IMG/VR virus record: IMGVR_UViG_3300037246_001176
Coordinates: 35,924-99,923 of that record
Length of the DNA stretch: 64,000 nt
Reading direction: 5' to 3' (one strand)
DNA from: a virus
Both the position numbers and the translations under genes were made by a program. Position 1 is the stretch's first letter, and the number at the start of each line of letters is the position of its first letter. Below the pieces are notes generated by a model, which was given only the letters and a program-made list of their open reading frames with translations, searched no databases and was not told where the DNA came from. Of this stretch, positions 38,371 through 45,879 are shown piece after piece.

Positions 38371-38619
38371 CTAGGTTTCGTCCCCGACGATCTTGGTGAT
38401 CTCTACTATTACTCCGTCGCCAATCTCAAATATCACAACCTGCCTCTCCGCCGTCACCAGGCTCAGCTCGTCGCCGCGCCAGTAGCAGCTGGCGGCGTAG
38501 TGGGTCGTGCCGTCTATGGTGACGATGTAGTTGGCCCAGGGCGGCGGCGCGGACAGGGCGCAGGCCAAGAGGAGCAGGGAGATGCAGACTATGACAAGCA
38601 GGGTTGTCTTAGCGTTCAT
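38371..38619 (-). CDS. Small lipoprotein
   Basis: Protein of 82 residues from ATG 38619 (GGAGGAAGCGGC ahead). Signal peptide KTTLLVIVCISLLLLAC with a lipobox Cys near residue 20, then a strand-rich domain NYIVTIDGTTHYAASCYW and VVIFEIGDGVIVEI. Exported to the cell surface, perhaps for superinfection exclusion. Overlaps the RNA ligase gene by four bases. Confidence 0.72.
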   Translation of the reverse strand: MNAKTTLLVIVCISLLLLACALSAPPPWANYIVTIDGTTHYAASCYWRGDELSLVTAERQVVIFEIGDGVIVEITKIVGDET

Positions 38620-39896
38620 GCCGCTTCCTCCCTGTCTATCACCGATTCGTCTTCCTTCAAATACCCTTCCAAGAGGCCAAATGTGAATGATTTGGCTTTG
38701 AGTATGCCAAACCATTTTTCGTGTTCGATCCGTATCGCGATGCCCTCACGGATATGATCTCCGAACAGCGACGGCCCCTCGGCCAAAAGCCCGGCCAGAG
38801 ACATCAGTCCTTCCCTGTCGCTCTCTTCATTGACGAAAGATGGCGGCTCGACTTCACGGACGTACTTTACGCCAAGTTCGCTGGCCCGCCTCTTGACAGC
38901 CCACCAAGGAAGTTCTGTTGTTACGCCGTCCTCGTTGTTCATCGTGATTCTGTAAATGTAGAACGCCTGTGTCCCGGTAGGACAGCCATATGTGTAGAAC
39001 ATCTTGTCGCCGTATCTCTCCCGTACAGACTTGTTGCGAAGCCGCGTCGTATCGTGAGCAGGCATGATAGGCGTCTCTGCCCCAGCCCAGCCCACGATCT
39101 CGCCATAAACAACTTCGCCTTTGTGAAGATTGCCCATCAGCCGCCGAGTAGCGTTGACGCGAAATGCTTCATCTCCATACCAAGAATCTCCCGTCCATTT
39201 TTCAAGTATCACTCTGCGCGTTCCCGATAAGTAGCGATAGCCGCGTTCAAGCAGCGGCTTTCTCATCAGGAATTTGTACAGACGGCCAACTAAGCCCCGG
39301 CGCTCGCTTTCATCATAGACGTGGCCGATACGGTGCGATGTGCCGTGCATCTTCTCGGTGACGGTCATCAGACTGCCGAGTGGGATGCGATCCGCCCAGG
39401 CGCGGAACTGCTTGACGTCGAACATCATAGGGAACGTCTTGGTCTCGCGGCGATGCCGGATCCGCCTGTTCCCGGCGGCGCAGGCGGTCGCCTGCGTGAT
39501 GTACTTGTTGCAGATCGGCACGCCGTTGAGCGCGTTGAACTCATCGCCCAGCTTGAGCTTCGCGAGATTCGTGCCCGTAAACTCAAAATAATCCAGCGGA
39601 CACCAGAAGCCATAAGACTTCTCGCCGCGAAAGTTCTGTGCCCGCACGCGCCTGTTCTTGGCGAAGAAGCCGCCTTCGCGTTCTCCCGTCTCGGGATTCT
39701 TTCTCTGGACAAGATCATGTTCGGCGGCAAATGCTTCTGACAGTTGGCCGTCGCTCGGAAAGAAGACACCAACCTCGTCGTCCTCCGTGTCAAGCCCTAC
39801 GACAACCTGATATCCGAGCACCAGTCCCAGCTGGATGCGGTCTGCGTTCGGGTGCGGCCTCGTTTGTATCTTTGTTACCGTAGCTTTGTAGGACAT
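38616..39896 (-). CDS. RNA ligase, NgrRnl/Rnl5-like with N-terminal OB domain
   Basis: Protein of 426 residues from ATG 39896. The N-terminal domain (PHPNADRIQLGLVLGYQVVV) and SYGFWCPL region match the OB-fold of Naegleria-type RNA ligases. Nucleotidyltransferase motifs follow: Lys182 in EKMHGTSHR (motif I), GEVVYGEIVG (IIIa), EGIAIRIEH (IV) and ILKAKSFTF (V). It would seal nicks or breaks in RNA, for example tRNA cut by host defences. It lies directly downstream of the structured region at 39919-40279; a functional link is inference. Confidence 0.85.
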   Translation of the reverse strand: MSYKATVTKIQTRPHPNADRIQLGLVLGYQVVVGLDTEDDEVGVFFPSDGQLSEAFAAEHDLVQRKNPETGEREGGFFAKNRRVRAQNFRGEKSYGFWCPLDYFEFTGTNLAKLKLGDEFNALNGVPICNKYITQATACAAGNRRIRHRRETKTFPMMFDVKQFRAWADRIPLGSLMTVTEKMHGTSHRIGHVYDESERRGLVGRLYKFLMRKPLLERGYRYLSGTRRVILEKWTGDSWYGDEAFRVNATRRLMGNLHKGEVVYGEIVGWAGAETPIMPAHDTTRLRNKSVRERYGDKMFYTYGCPTGTQAFYIYRITMNNEDGVTTELPWWAVKRRASELGVKYVREVEPPSFVNEESDREGLMSLAGLLAEGPSLFGDHIREGIAIRIEHEKWFGILKAKSFTFGLLEGYLKEDESVIDREEAA

Positions 39897-39918
39897 CCCT
39901 CGTTCTCCTGTTCTCCTG

Positions 39919-40279
39919 AAAAGGCTGCGGGCAGGTCTCGCACCTGCCTGTCCCCGTCGGGCGCTCCCCTTCCGTGTGGGAGCCGTGAGTGCATCAGTAG
40001 TTGTGCCCACGCCGCCACAGCCTTTTTCTAGAATAACACAGGGGCGGAAGTGACTTCGGTACGTTTAAACCCCCTGATCGCACCGCCTCTTTAGGCTCAT
40101 ATAGCCCTTCACGTGACCGCAGGGCTTCAGCCAAGGCTGTGTTATTCTATTTCGCGGTCGGTGGTGGACGTCGCCAGCCCTTACCCACACATCCCGTTAC
40201 CGGTTGCCCGATGGCTCCGTACTCATGCGTCCATTCCAGGCAACTTACCACGTCAATTCGTGGTCTGGCCTGACCGCGA
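39919..40279 (-). ncRNA. Candidate large structured RNA with three contiguous domains
   Basis: No convincing frame on the minus strand between the stop at 40295 and the RNA ligase start at 39896. Three adjacent domains are each closed by a long helix: 40272-40279 with 40152-40159 (8 bp, TCGCGGTC), 40137-40149 with 40029-40041 (13 bp, CTGTGTTATTCTA), and 40018-40027 with 39919-39927 (about 9 bp, CAGCC plus T-run). Inside lie further stems, e.g. ACCACG/CGTGGT (40247-40264), AGCCCT/AGGGCT (40103-40126), GGCAGGT/ACCTGCC (39930-39948). Linkers are only one to three bases. The RNA family is not recognised. Confidence 0.7.
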
Positions 40280-40294
40280 TTCAGCGTCAGAAAC

Positions 40295-41050
40295 TCAAGC
40301 CGCCTGCACCAGCTCAACTTTGGTGAGGTCTCGCCACTTCGGATTCTTCGGGCTGGGAATCCAACTCACCTTCATTGGCATGTGGTATTCCTGCCCCACA
40401 CTTTCAATATCAAAGTGTCCAGCCACATATCCGGCGCTTGCCAATGCGGGGGCAACTTCTAGCAGCTTTGCTCCGCCTCTCTGCCAGCGCACCTCCGGAA
40501 AGTCACGTCCCTTACGTCGAAACTCAACCACGGCCTTACCGTCAGGCGCAGTGATGCGAATGAAATCAATAGGTTCCACCGTCACCTTGTTGACGTTCAC
40601 CGCTGGCACGGCAGCCTGCCCCGGCGCTGGCGGCGTGGTTCCCGGCGCTGCTGGCGGGGGCGGCGCGGCCTGGGCCGGTGCGGGGGGAGGGGAGGCAGAC
40701 AGCGCGGGAGGTTGCTTTGTTTCCTGCGGCTTGTCGTCCTTGCGGCGGGCGTACCGCGCTATCGTCTCGCGGGTATCGCGGCCCAAGACCGGGCCAGCGC
40801 CCAGTTCTTTGAGCCACTTGCTCACATGGCCCATCTCCAAGAGCAGCGCTTTCGTGCCCTCGGCGGTCGCCCCCTCGCGCATGGTGAAATTGATTTCTAC
40901 GCCGCCCAAGAGGAAGGTGGTAAATGCGATGCAAGTCGCCTCACGATGTCCTGGCTCTATCAGTTCTCGCAAGATCTCCCCCGCGCTTTTGTCTTTCTCT
41001 GGCACTTGTTTCTGTTCCTGTCCCCCGCTTGCTTTTGCTTCCTCGCTCAC
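40295..41050 (-). CDS. Hypothetical protein with proline-rich linker
   Basis: Protein of 251 residues from GTG 41050 with GGAGAACAGACA ahead. N-terminal half is helical (EILRELIEPGHREATCIAFTT) with HVSKWLKELGAGPV; a Pro/Ala linker of about 45 residues follows; the C-terminal half is strand-rich (VTVEPIDFIRITAPDGKAVV, FPEVRWQRGGAKLLEV). No catalytic motif recognised. It may bind single-stranded DNA; unproven. Confidence 0.6.
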   Translation of the reverse strand: MSEEAKASGGQEQKQVPEKDKSAGEILRELIEPGHREATCIAFTTFLLGGVEINFTMREGATAEGTKALLLEMGHVSKWLKELGAGPVLGRDTRETIARYARRKDDKPQETKQPPALSASPPPAPAQAAPPPPAAPGTTPPAPGQAAVPAVNVNKVTVEPIDFIRITAPDGKAVVEFRRKGRDFPEVRWQRGGAKLLEVAPALASAGYVAGHFDIESVGQEYHMPMKVSWIPSPKNPKWRDLTKVELVQAA

Positions 41051-41076
41051 TGTCTGTTCTCCTTTCACTAGTCGTT

Positions 41077-41835
41077 CTATGGATTGACGTTGACGTACCA
41101 GTCCCGCCAGACTTTCACGGTTTCTGGCGGCCACAGCAGCCGCACCTTGTTGCTGACACCGAGGTCAACTAGCATCTTCTGCTCGTGCGCTATGACCGAC
41201 TGGCGCGAAAGACCCACACGCCCCGCTATCGCGGCGTGGGTCAAGCCTTTGAATCCGCTGGCGGGAAAGCGCAGGGCGAATATCACTTCGTCTTTCCGCG
41301 ACCACGGGAGAGAGTTTCGCCCCTGGTCGTCTAGATTCTTATAGGCATTGCGCGGCGACAGCCTCGTCGGCAGCGGCAGGTCGCCCGCTCCTTCTCGGAA
41401 GCTCTTGAGCGCATCGCCGCCGTGCCGCACCGCCGGAAGCAGCCGCGTTATCACCGAGCAGTGCGCGGTGCTCCGAAAGCCCAGGAAGCAGGCAAATTCG
41501 TCCGTGGTCAATGGTTCTGTTGGTAGCGGTTCCGTCATGATGTCGGTCAAATATGCCCGACATGGAGCTAGTACCGCTTTCAGAATACCATACCCTATGT
41601 TACGTTTGTGCTGAACACGGCCAGCCTGCGTTCCACCAAGCTGTGCTATCATTTCCTTGCGCGAAAGACCAGCAACAATGCTCTGGCACGTTACCACATC
41701 GTCAATACTGTAGCCAAGCGTGAGTAATGCTGTCATCTTTGCCTGGATGCATTCCGTGAAAGCGGCAGTACGCTCTGGATCGAGCCGCCACTGCTTTCCA
41801 AAAATTGAGTTCATCTGTCGCCGTCCGATATTCAT
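41077..41835 (-). CDS. DNA-binding protein with HTH motifs
   Basis: Protein of 252 residues. LTHAAIAGRVGLSRQSVIAH near residue 215 is a helix-turn-helix of the sigma-70 region 4 or LuxR type; an earlier CQSIVAGLSRKEMIAQLG region may be another. Possibly a regulator or late sigma-like factor. First gene after the promoter at 41873-41901. Confidence 0.62.
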   Translation of the reverse strand: MNIGRRQMNSIFGKQWRLDPERTAAFTECIQAKMTALLTLGYSIDDVVTCQSIVAGLSRKEMIAQLGGTQAGRVQHKRNIGYGILKAVLAPCRAYLTDIMTEPLPTEPLTTDEFACFLGFRSTAHCSVITRLLPAVRHGGDALKSFREGAGDLPLPTRLSPRNAYKNLDDQGRNSLPWSRKDEVIFALRFPASGFKGLTHAAIAGRVGLSRQSVIAHEQKMLVDLGVSNKVRLLWPPETVKVWRDWYVNVNP

Positions 41836-41872
41836 TGTGTACCTTCCTACGCGCCTGATTCTGTTTGACTAT

Positions 41873-41901
41873 ATTATAGCAGGTGTTTAGTTATTTGTCA
41901 A
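41873..41901 (-). promoter_or_regulatory. Sigma-70 type promoter
   Basis: Minus strand TTGACA (complement of 41896-41901), 17 bases, TATAAT (complement of 41873-41878), extended -10 TGC. Drives the HTH protein gene at 41077-41835 and downstream genes. Confidence 0.76.
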
Positions 41902-41906
41902 ATTGG

Positions 41907-42428
41907 CTATTGTATCTGTTTCACCCTCGCATATGGAGATGCTGGAGACCTGAGCACCACGCCTGGGACATCGCCCTCGCCTTTGATCCATCCCTGCAAG
42001 TCGGAAGTCGGCCTGACGGTGAGCTTGACCAGACCCAGCCTTTCTTTCAGAGACAAGAAGGATACGAGCGCCGCTGGATCAAGGACTTCCAGCTTCTCCT
42101 TTTTGGGAACGGTGATGCTAACCTTCCAGCCGTTGACTGTTACAGATTGCTTTCCGCCAAATTCCTCGGCGTCATCTTGCCACGCAGCGAGAGCCAGGAA
42201 TTCGGCTTCCCTGCCCATCTCAGCCAAGCGACGGTGCAAGTCTTCCGTCGCCTTTTCCCATTCTTGGCAAAGCCTGGTCTTTTTCCCATCAATTTTAGCC
42301 AGCTGCTGACGAAGAGGTGCTTCTTCATCCTCAAAATCCTTCAGGAGCGCGTCAAGAGCATCGTTGCTGGGTTTCAGTTCCTCTTGGATTGATTCTATAT
42401 CTTGTAACTTGGCGATCAATGCTTGCAT
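41907..42428 (-). CDS. Coiled-coil protein
   Basis: Protein of 173 residues. Residues 1-90 are a long charged coiled coil (LIAKLQDIESIQEELKPS, RRLAEMGREAEFLALAAW), followed by strands QSVTVNGWKVSITVPKK. The layout resembles host-nuclease inhibitor or Gp157-like phage proteins, but the match is only architectural. Confidence 0.55.
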   Translation of the reverse strand: MQALIAKLQDIESIQEELKPSNDALDALLKDFEDEEAPLRQQLAKIDGKKTRLCQEWEKATEDLHRRLAEMGREAEFLALAAWQDDAEEFGGKQSVTVNGWKVSITVPKKEKLEVLDPAALVSFLSLKERLGLVKLTVRPTSDLQGWIKGEGDVPGVVLRSPASPYARVKQIQ

Positions 42429-42429
42429 T

Positions 42430-42510
42430 TCAGACTCCCTTTCTAACTTGACAATTATTTTGGTTTGTGGTACAATGACTACACTGTCCTTGAGCGGTTC
42501 TCCCGCTCAT
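42430..42510 (-). CDS. Possible 26-residue leader peptide
   Basis: ATG 42510 follows CAGGAGAACAG directly, and the frame ends TGA one base before the ATG of the coiled-coil gene. It encodes a Cys-bearing peptide MSGRTAQGQCSHC and onwards. Could be a regulatory leader peptide, or the same bases may instead belong to a plus-strand small RNA. Confidence 0.35.
   Translation of the reverse strand: MSGRTAQGQCSHCTTNQNNCQVRKGV
42448..42476 (+). promoter_or_regulatory. Possible plus-strand promoter
   Basis: TTGACA (42448-42453), 17 bases, TACAAT (42471-42476). It would produce a short RNA ending at the hairpin 42522-42558. The minus strand here may be coding, so the match could be chance. Confidence 0.4.
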
Positions 42511-42558
42511 CTGTTCTCCTGAAGAAGCTCAGCATTACGCGCCGCTGAGCTTCTTTAT
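42484..42558 (+). ncRNA. Candidate plus-strand small RNA
   Basis: From the promoter at 42448-42476 a transcript of about 75 nt would hold GAGCGG/CCGCTC (42492-42508), a single-stranded ATCTGTTCTCCTG, and a perfect 12-bp terminator hairpin (42522-42533 with 42544-42555) followed by TTTATTT. The unpaired segment is complementary to the ribosome site CAGGAGAACAG of three minus-strand genes. It may equally be only the antisense of a minus-strand ribosome site. Confidence 0.4.
42522..42558. terminator. Hairpin terminator, strongest on the plus strand
   Basis: AAGAAGCTCAGC pairs with GCTGAGCTTCTT (12 bp, ten-base loop). On the plus strand it is followed by TATTT; on the minus strand by TTC only. 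It sits between the genes ending at 42577 and starting at 42510 or 42428. Confidence 0.6.
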
Positions 42559-42573
42559 TTCTGGACTCCAGAA
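42559..42573. repeat. 15-bp palindrome, copy 4
   Basis: TTCTGGACTCCAGAA, differing from the other copies only at the central base, four bases after the stop at 42577 of the small gene (42577-42801). Confidence 0.75.
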
Positions 42574-42576
42574 CCG

Positions 42577-42801
42577 TCAACGGTCTAAAGACGGCTCTGG
42601 CAAGTCAAGCCTGGACGCATAGGCACGCAACCGCACCGCCAGCCGAGTGCGCCAGTGCCGCTGCCACCGAACATGGATTCGCTCCCGTTCCTGGCGTTCT
42701 GCTTCCCTCATCGCCCGCATGCAAACTCGCATCCCCCTGAACACAGGCTCCCAAGCCATGTGTTCCCGCGCTTCCTCAAAATCAAGCGGTATTGACATCA
42801 T
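42577..42801 (-). CDS. Small basic hypothetical protein
   Basis: Protein of 74 residues from ATG 42801 with GGAGGATA ahead; acidic start (SIPLDFEEAREHMAWE), then a long Arg-rich helix (REAERQERERIHVRWQR). Function unknown. Confidence 0.58.
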   Translation of the reverse strand: MMSIPLDFEEAREHMAWEPVFRGMRVCMRAMREAERQERERIHVRWQRHWRTRLAVRLRAYASRLDLPEPSLDR

Positions 42802-43561
42802 TATCCTCCGTCCACCCCATGAACTTGCTCCTCGGCCACGGATCATCCATCCATGACACATCTGGCTCCGGCAGCATCAGAGCTTCCGCCACCGTCAGCA
42901 GCCGCGCATCGTCGCCGTCTTTGAGGATGATGGGTTCCCACGGTGACCTGGTGCGCGTGCCCCTCTTCGTCATCCACCAGAGCTTCTTCTGCGCCAGCAG
43001 CGCCTCGTATGTCTCCGCCGTAGTCCTGGCGTCCTGGGCCACGTACTCCAAGACCTCGTTTTGGGCCTTGCGGCTCTCGGCCCACATCTTCGGAGCTAAC
43101 GCGCCGCTCATGCCCTCGGTCTTGCCCGCCAGCCCCAGCCCGTCCGCCATCGCAGCCAAGCCGACCATAAAGCCTCTCTGACACAGCATCTGGAATGCCA
43201 TGTCAATATGATCCAACGCTAAGATGCGGCAGCTGTCCAGCCACTCGCCGCCGCCGCACTCCTCCTGGAGCACATCGAGATCGAATCCGAGACCGTTGAA
43301 CGTGACGACGCGGAAGCCTTTGCCATACATGGCGCACAGGTAGAACGCCAAGTCCTGGCACTCCTCTGACGTCATCCTGGCCGGGAGCATGACGCTGTCA
43401 AATATCGCGCCTCCCGGCAGCGATCCGTGCCACAGCCGCGTCTCGCCGCTGCTGGTGAGCGTGGCGGCGCAGGAGATGCCGAGGGGGCGGTGGGTCTTCC
43501 AGTCGTCTTCGCCTTCGGGGATTTCTTTGGTGATTTCTAGATCAAACGTGACATGTTTCAT
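42782..43561 (-). CDS. DEDDy-type 3'-5' exonuclease (DnaQ-like fold)
   Basis: Protein of 259 residues. Exo I HVTFDLEIT with Asp7 and Glu9; Exo II VTFNGLGFDLDVL; an IDMAFQ segment; Exo III EYVAQDARTTAETY with Tyr and Asp four residues apart. Typical of proofreading-type or RNase D-like exonucleases encoded by phages, perhaps serving replication or recombination. Overlaps neighbours at both ends. Confidence 0.82.
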   Translation of the reverse strand: MKHVTFDLEITKEIPEGEDDWKTHRPLGISCAATLTSSGETRLWHGSLPGGAIFDSVMLPARMTSEECQDLAFYLCAMYGKGFRVVTFNGLGFDLDVLQEECGGGEWLDSCRILALDHIDMAFQMLCQRGFMVGLAAMADGLGLAGKTEGMSGALAPKMWAESRKAQNEVLEYVAQDARTTAETYEALLAQKKLWWMTKRGTRTRSPWEPIILKDGDDARLLTVAEALMLPEPDVSWMDDPWPRSKFMGWTEDNDVNTA

Positions 43562-43806
43562 TTTGCTTCTCCCTCTTGATCTCGTCCTTTAAGATCAATA
43601 ATATGACAGGGCCACCCATCGTAGGCACGGCTCAACACCACTTCCTCATTAGCAGCCAGCATTTCCTTCGCCTGCGCCGCCGCTGCGTCACGGACAGCGA
43701 CTCTTGCTAGCCTCTGGAGACCAGCTCTCTCGCTACCGTATCTTTGGCGCAGGAGCCAGAGATAGCGGGCTGCCTCATCGTCTCTGAATCTGAGCGTTAT
43801 TTCCAT
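43558..43806 (-). CDS. Small hypothetical protein
   Basis: Protein of 82 residues, strand MEITLRFRDDE then a long Arg/Ala-rich helix (RLARVAVRDAAAAQAKEML). ATGA overlap with the exonuclease. Function unknown. Confidence 0.58.
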   Translation of the reverse strand: MEITLRFRDDEAARYLWLLRQRYGSERAGLQRLARVAVRDAAAAQAKEMLAANEEVVLSRAYDGWPCHIIDLKGRDQEGEAK

Positions 43807-43807
43807 G

Positions 43808-44026
43808 TCACTTCTCTCCTAGCGCCAGTATCGGCACGCCGTCCCGGTTCCACTCCTGCAAGACGGTTGCTATAGCGATGAAAGCCTTTGCCTGTGCAAT
43901 TCCCGCGTTGATCATGGCTCGGCCTCTCCCGCCGCTTTCCGTATCGGCTCTCGCAACATGATCTTTGGCCTCCTGTATCATAGTCTCAATCACAATGGTA
44001 GCAGTGTCTTCATACGTTTTGGTCAT
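43808..44026 (-). CDS. Small helical hypothetical protein
   Basis: Protein of 72 residues, helix TATIVIETMIQEAKDHVARA and MINAGIAQAKAFIAIATVL. Similar in size and pattern to the next gene upstream (44023-44241); possibly a duplicated pair. Function unknown. Confidence 0.55.
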   Translation of the reverse strand: MTKTYEDTATIVIETMIQEAKDHVARADTESGGRGRAMINAGIAQAKAFIAIATVLQEWNRDGVPILALGEK

Positions 44027-44241
44027 GGTTCGCTTCCTTTCCAGATCAGTATGGTCGTCGCGGTTTGCGCCACACTTGCCTGCGATTCAACGATTCGTGC
44101 CGCAACTCCCGCCAAGATAGTCTTGGTGAACGCCTGGTCGGCAGTCTGTGATTCTTGGTGGCGAGCGTGGGCCTGAAGCCTTGCGTCCAAGTCCTCCACA
44201 GTATTAGCAGCATCAATCTCATCATTTCCGTTTACCTCCAA
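44023..44241 (-). CDS. Small helical hypothetical protein
   Basis: Protein of 72 residues, polar N-terminus then FTKTILAGVAARIVESQAS. Start TTG 44241 keeps the frame, but GGAGG lies just inside it; initiation at a later codon is possible. Function unknown. Confidence 0.5.
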   Translation of the reverse strand: MEVNGNDEIDAANTVEDLDARLQAHARHQESQTADQAFTKTILAGVAARIVESQASVAQTATTILIWKGSEP

Positions 44242-44325
44242 TCAAACGATTGTATGATTCCCTCGCGCAGGGCCAGCGACCGCCGCCGATCCTGCGCCAC
44301 GCAAAGGAGGAGAAGATGATGTCAT
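44242..44325 (-). CDS. Possible 27-residue frame
   Basis: ATG 44325 overlaps the stop of the upstream gene as ATGA, and the frame fills the gap to the next start. Ser/Pro/Gly-rich peptide with no features. Kept only because of the coupling. Confidence 0.3.
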   Translation of the reverse strand: MTSSSPPLRGAGSAAVAGPARGNHTIV

Positions 44326-44513
44326 TCTGTCCTCAATAATGCACGGGCCACATCGCGGGCCATAACGTCTATTTCACGGGTCTGCAACACATAGAGCCAC
44401 TCCTGCACAACGCGAAGTTCTTGCTCCGAAAGACTGGCAAACTTATCCTCGTTGTACATTCCTCGAATCCTACCAAGTGTCAGCATCTCCCTAAAAGTTT
44501 TCACTGTTTTCAT
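44322..44513 (-). CDS. Small helical hypothetical protein
   Basis: Protein of 63 residues from ATG 44513, helical (EQELRVVQEWLYVLQTREI). GGGAGG precedes the start. Function unknown. Confidence 0.58.
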   Translation of the reverse strand: MKTVKTFREMLTLGRIRGMYNEDKFASLSEQELRVVQEWLYVLQTREIDVMARDVARALLRTE

Positions 44514-44752
44514 GCCGCCTCCCAATCCAGCACCCAGCCCCAGTCCCTCGCCGCTGCCGTCACCGCCGCCGGCGTCCAGTCCAAGGACTTGCAAGCCTCA
44601 ATCTGTGCGGCGATGGTGCGGGCCGCCCGCAGCGCGTCGACGGGCCAGGTCATGGTCTCCTCAAACGTCGCCATGAGCTTTTCGAGGAGAGTAACGGCGT
44701 TGGCGGTTATGCGCTCGATTGTCTGTATGGTGATGCGGTGTCGCTTGGTCAT
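44510..44752 (-). CDS. Small helical hypothetical protein
   Basis: Protein of 80 residues from ATG 44752 (GGAGACAGGAC ahead), amphipathic helices ANAVTLLEKLMATFEETM and ALRAARTIAAQIEAC. Function unknown. Confidence 0.58.
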   Translation of the reverse strand: MTKRHRITIQTIERITANAVTLLEKLMATFEETMTWPVDALRAARTIAAQIEACKSLDWTPAAVTAAARDWGWVLDWEAA

Positions 44753-44775
44753 TGTCCTGTCTCCAGTCCTGCCTC

Positions 44776-45225
44776 CTACGCTCCACACTCATTGCATACC
44801 GGCTCCCCAAAGAAGCCGCTGCCGAGCGCCTCACCGCCGCAGTAGTGACATTGCGGCGAGCTGACGGGCACTGGGGGATTGCACTTCTCACAATAGACCG
44901 CGCTGCCTGGGCCTGACCAAGCTGGCCGAAAGGGTTTCTCGCACCTGACGCATTCGCGCGGAGCCTGGGCGGGGTGCGCCTTGTCCCAGGCTTCTTGGAG
45001 CTTCTCACCGGTGTGCTCTTTCCCCGCCACCATTTGGGAGAATGTAGGGAACGGGCCTTCCCAGAGCACATAGTCTAGATAATCCTTCCCACGGATTTGC
45101 CGGGGTGCGACCGTGATGATGCCCCGGTGGCCACCTTCTCTAACCATCACAACAGTGCCCTGGCTGCGCCTCCAGCCGTTGAATAGTTGGACAGTATCTC
45201 CTGTTTGCGTTGTTGCTAAGTTCAT
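44776..45225 (-). CDS. Zinc-binding protein with N-terminal barrel
   Basis: Protein of 149 residues from ATG 45225 with GGGAGGC ahead. N-terminal strands GDTVQLFNGWRRSQGTVVMV suggest a KOW/SH3-like barrel; the C-terminal half has three Cys pairs (CVRCEKPF, YCEKCNPP, CHYCGGEA, VCNECGA). First gene of a promoter cassette at 45267. Confidence 0.65.
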   Translation of the reverse strand: MNLATTQTGDTVQLFNGWRRSQGTVVMVREGGHRGIITVAPRQIRGKDYLDYVLWEGPFPTFSQMVAGKEHTGEKLQEAWDKAHPAQAPRECVRCEKPFRPAWSGPGSAVYCEKCNPPVPVSSPQCHYCGGEALGSGFFGEPVCNECGA

Positions 45226-45266
45226 CTCTCTGCCTCCCTGTCTGTCTCTTGCTTGCTCAACTGTAT

Positions 45267-45329
45267 ATATTATAGCATATCGTGTTTTGTTTGTCAAACA
45301 AACAGCCGAAAACAGCGAAATATTTAAGG
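45267..45329 (-). promoter_or_regulatory. Promoter cassette with conserved upstream box, copy 2
   Basis: Minus strand TTGACA (complement of 45290-45295), 17 bases, TATAAT (complement of 45267-45272), extended -10 TGC. Upstream box AACCTTAAATATTTCGCTG and downstream TTGAGCAAGCAAG match the cassettes at 20072, 51266 and 58643. Confidence 0.82.
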
Positions 45330-45388
45330 TTAGCAGCCCTTTTTCCGTCTCTTGGATGCCCCTCCCGCATCCTGGTCACCGCTCCCAC

Positions 45389-45793
45389 TTAGGGCAGCAT
45401 GTAGAACCTGTGCACCGTTCCCGGCGTCTCTACCAGCCACTCCTCCCGCGCCCACGACGGCAGCTCGTCCAGGTACACCGGCGACCAGAAGTGACTGACC
45501 GCCAGCGGGTCGCCGTCCAGCAGCGCGTCGAGCGCCAGGCCGATCAAGACCTTCATGTCCTCGCCCAGAGGATCCGCGTCCAGCAGGGAAGCGACGGGGA
45601 ACTGGCCCGGAGCGAGCAGGACTTCGCCGACGGTCAGGTCTCGCGCCAGCATCCTGTGCCTGATGGCGGCTGCGACGAAGGGCCTGTCCTGCGCGGCCCA
45701 CGACGGGGCCTCGTAGCCTATGGCGCGGGCGAGCATGGTGACCTGGGCAAAGGAGCAGGCCAGCAGCAGGAAGCGGCGGAGGTCGTCGGTCAT
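45389..45793 (-). CDS. SleB-like cell wall hydrolase
   Basis: Protein of 134 residues from ATG 45793 with GGAGG six bases ahead. LARAIGYEA supplies the catalytic Glu (residue 28), followed by FVAAAIRHRML, PGQFPVASLL, AVSHFWSPVYLDELPSWA and a C-terminal HRFYML, the order of SleB/CwlJ-type hydrolases. It would cut peptidoglycan for release or entry. No signal peptide, so export by a holin or another route. A longer frame over the same bases lacks these motifs. Confidence 0.72.
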   Translation of the reverse strand: MTDDLRRFLLLACSFAQVTMLARAIGYEAPSWAAQDRPFVAAAIRHRMLARDLTVGEVLLAPGQFPVASLLDADPLGEDMKVLIGLALDALLDGDPLAVSHFWSPVYLDELPSWAREEWLVETPGTVHRFYMLP

Positions 45794-45879
45794 CAGTAAC
45801 CTCCTCCAACCTATCGCCGTACCTGTCCAAGTAGTAAGAACCAATGAGCGAGATGACGTCTGGCGAAATCTCGATCACG

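Noticed and set aside
39919-40279. Known ribozyme, RNase P, tmRNA or group I intron core in the structured region
   Set aside because: Hammerhead CUGAUGA/GAAA pair, RNase P and tmRNA signature strings and intron core elements were looked for and not found.
40113-41087. Plus-strand frame of 324 residues over the structured RNA and the Pro-linker gene
   Set aside because: Mostly antisense to the 40295-41050 gene; low-complexity Gly/Ala/Pro composition is the complement of its linker.
45330-45878. Longer frame over the SleB-like gene
   Set aside because: Only its first 25 residues look protein-like; SleB motifs are in the other frame with a strong ribosome site.
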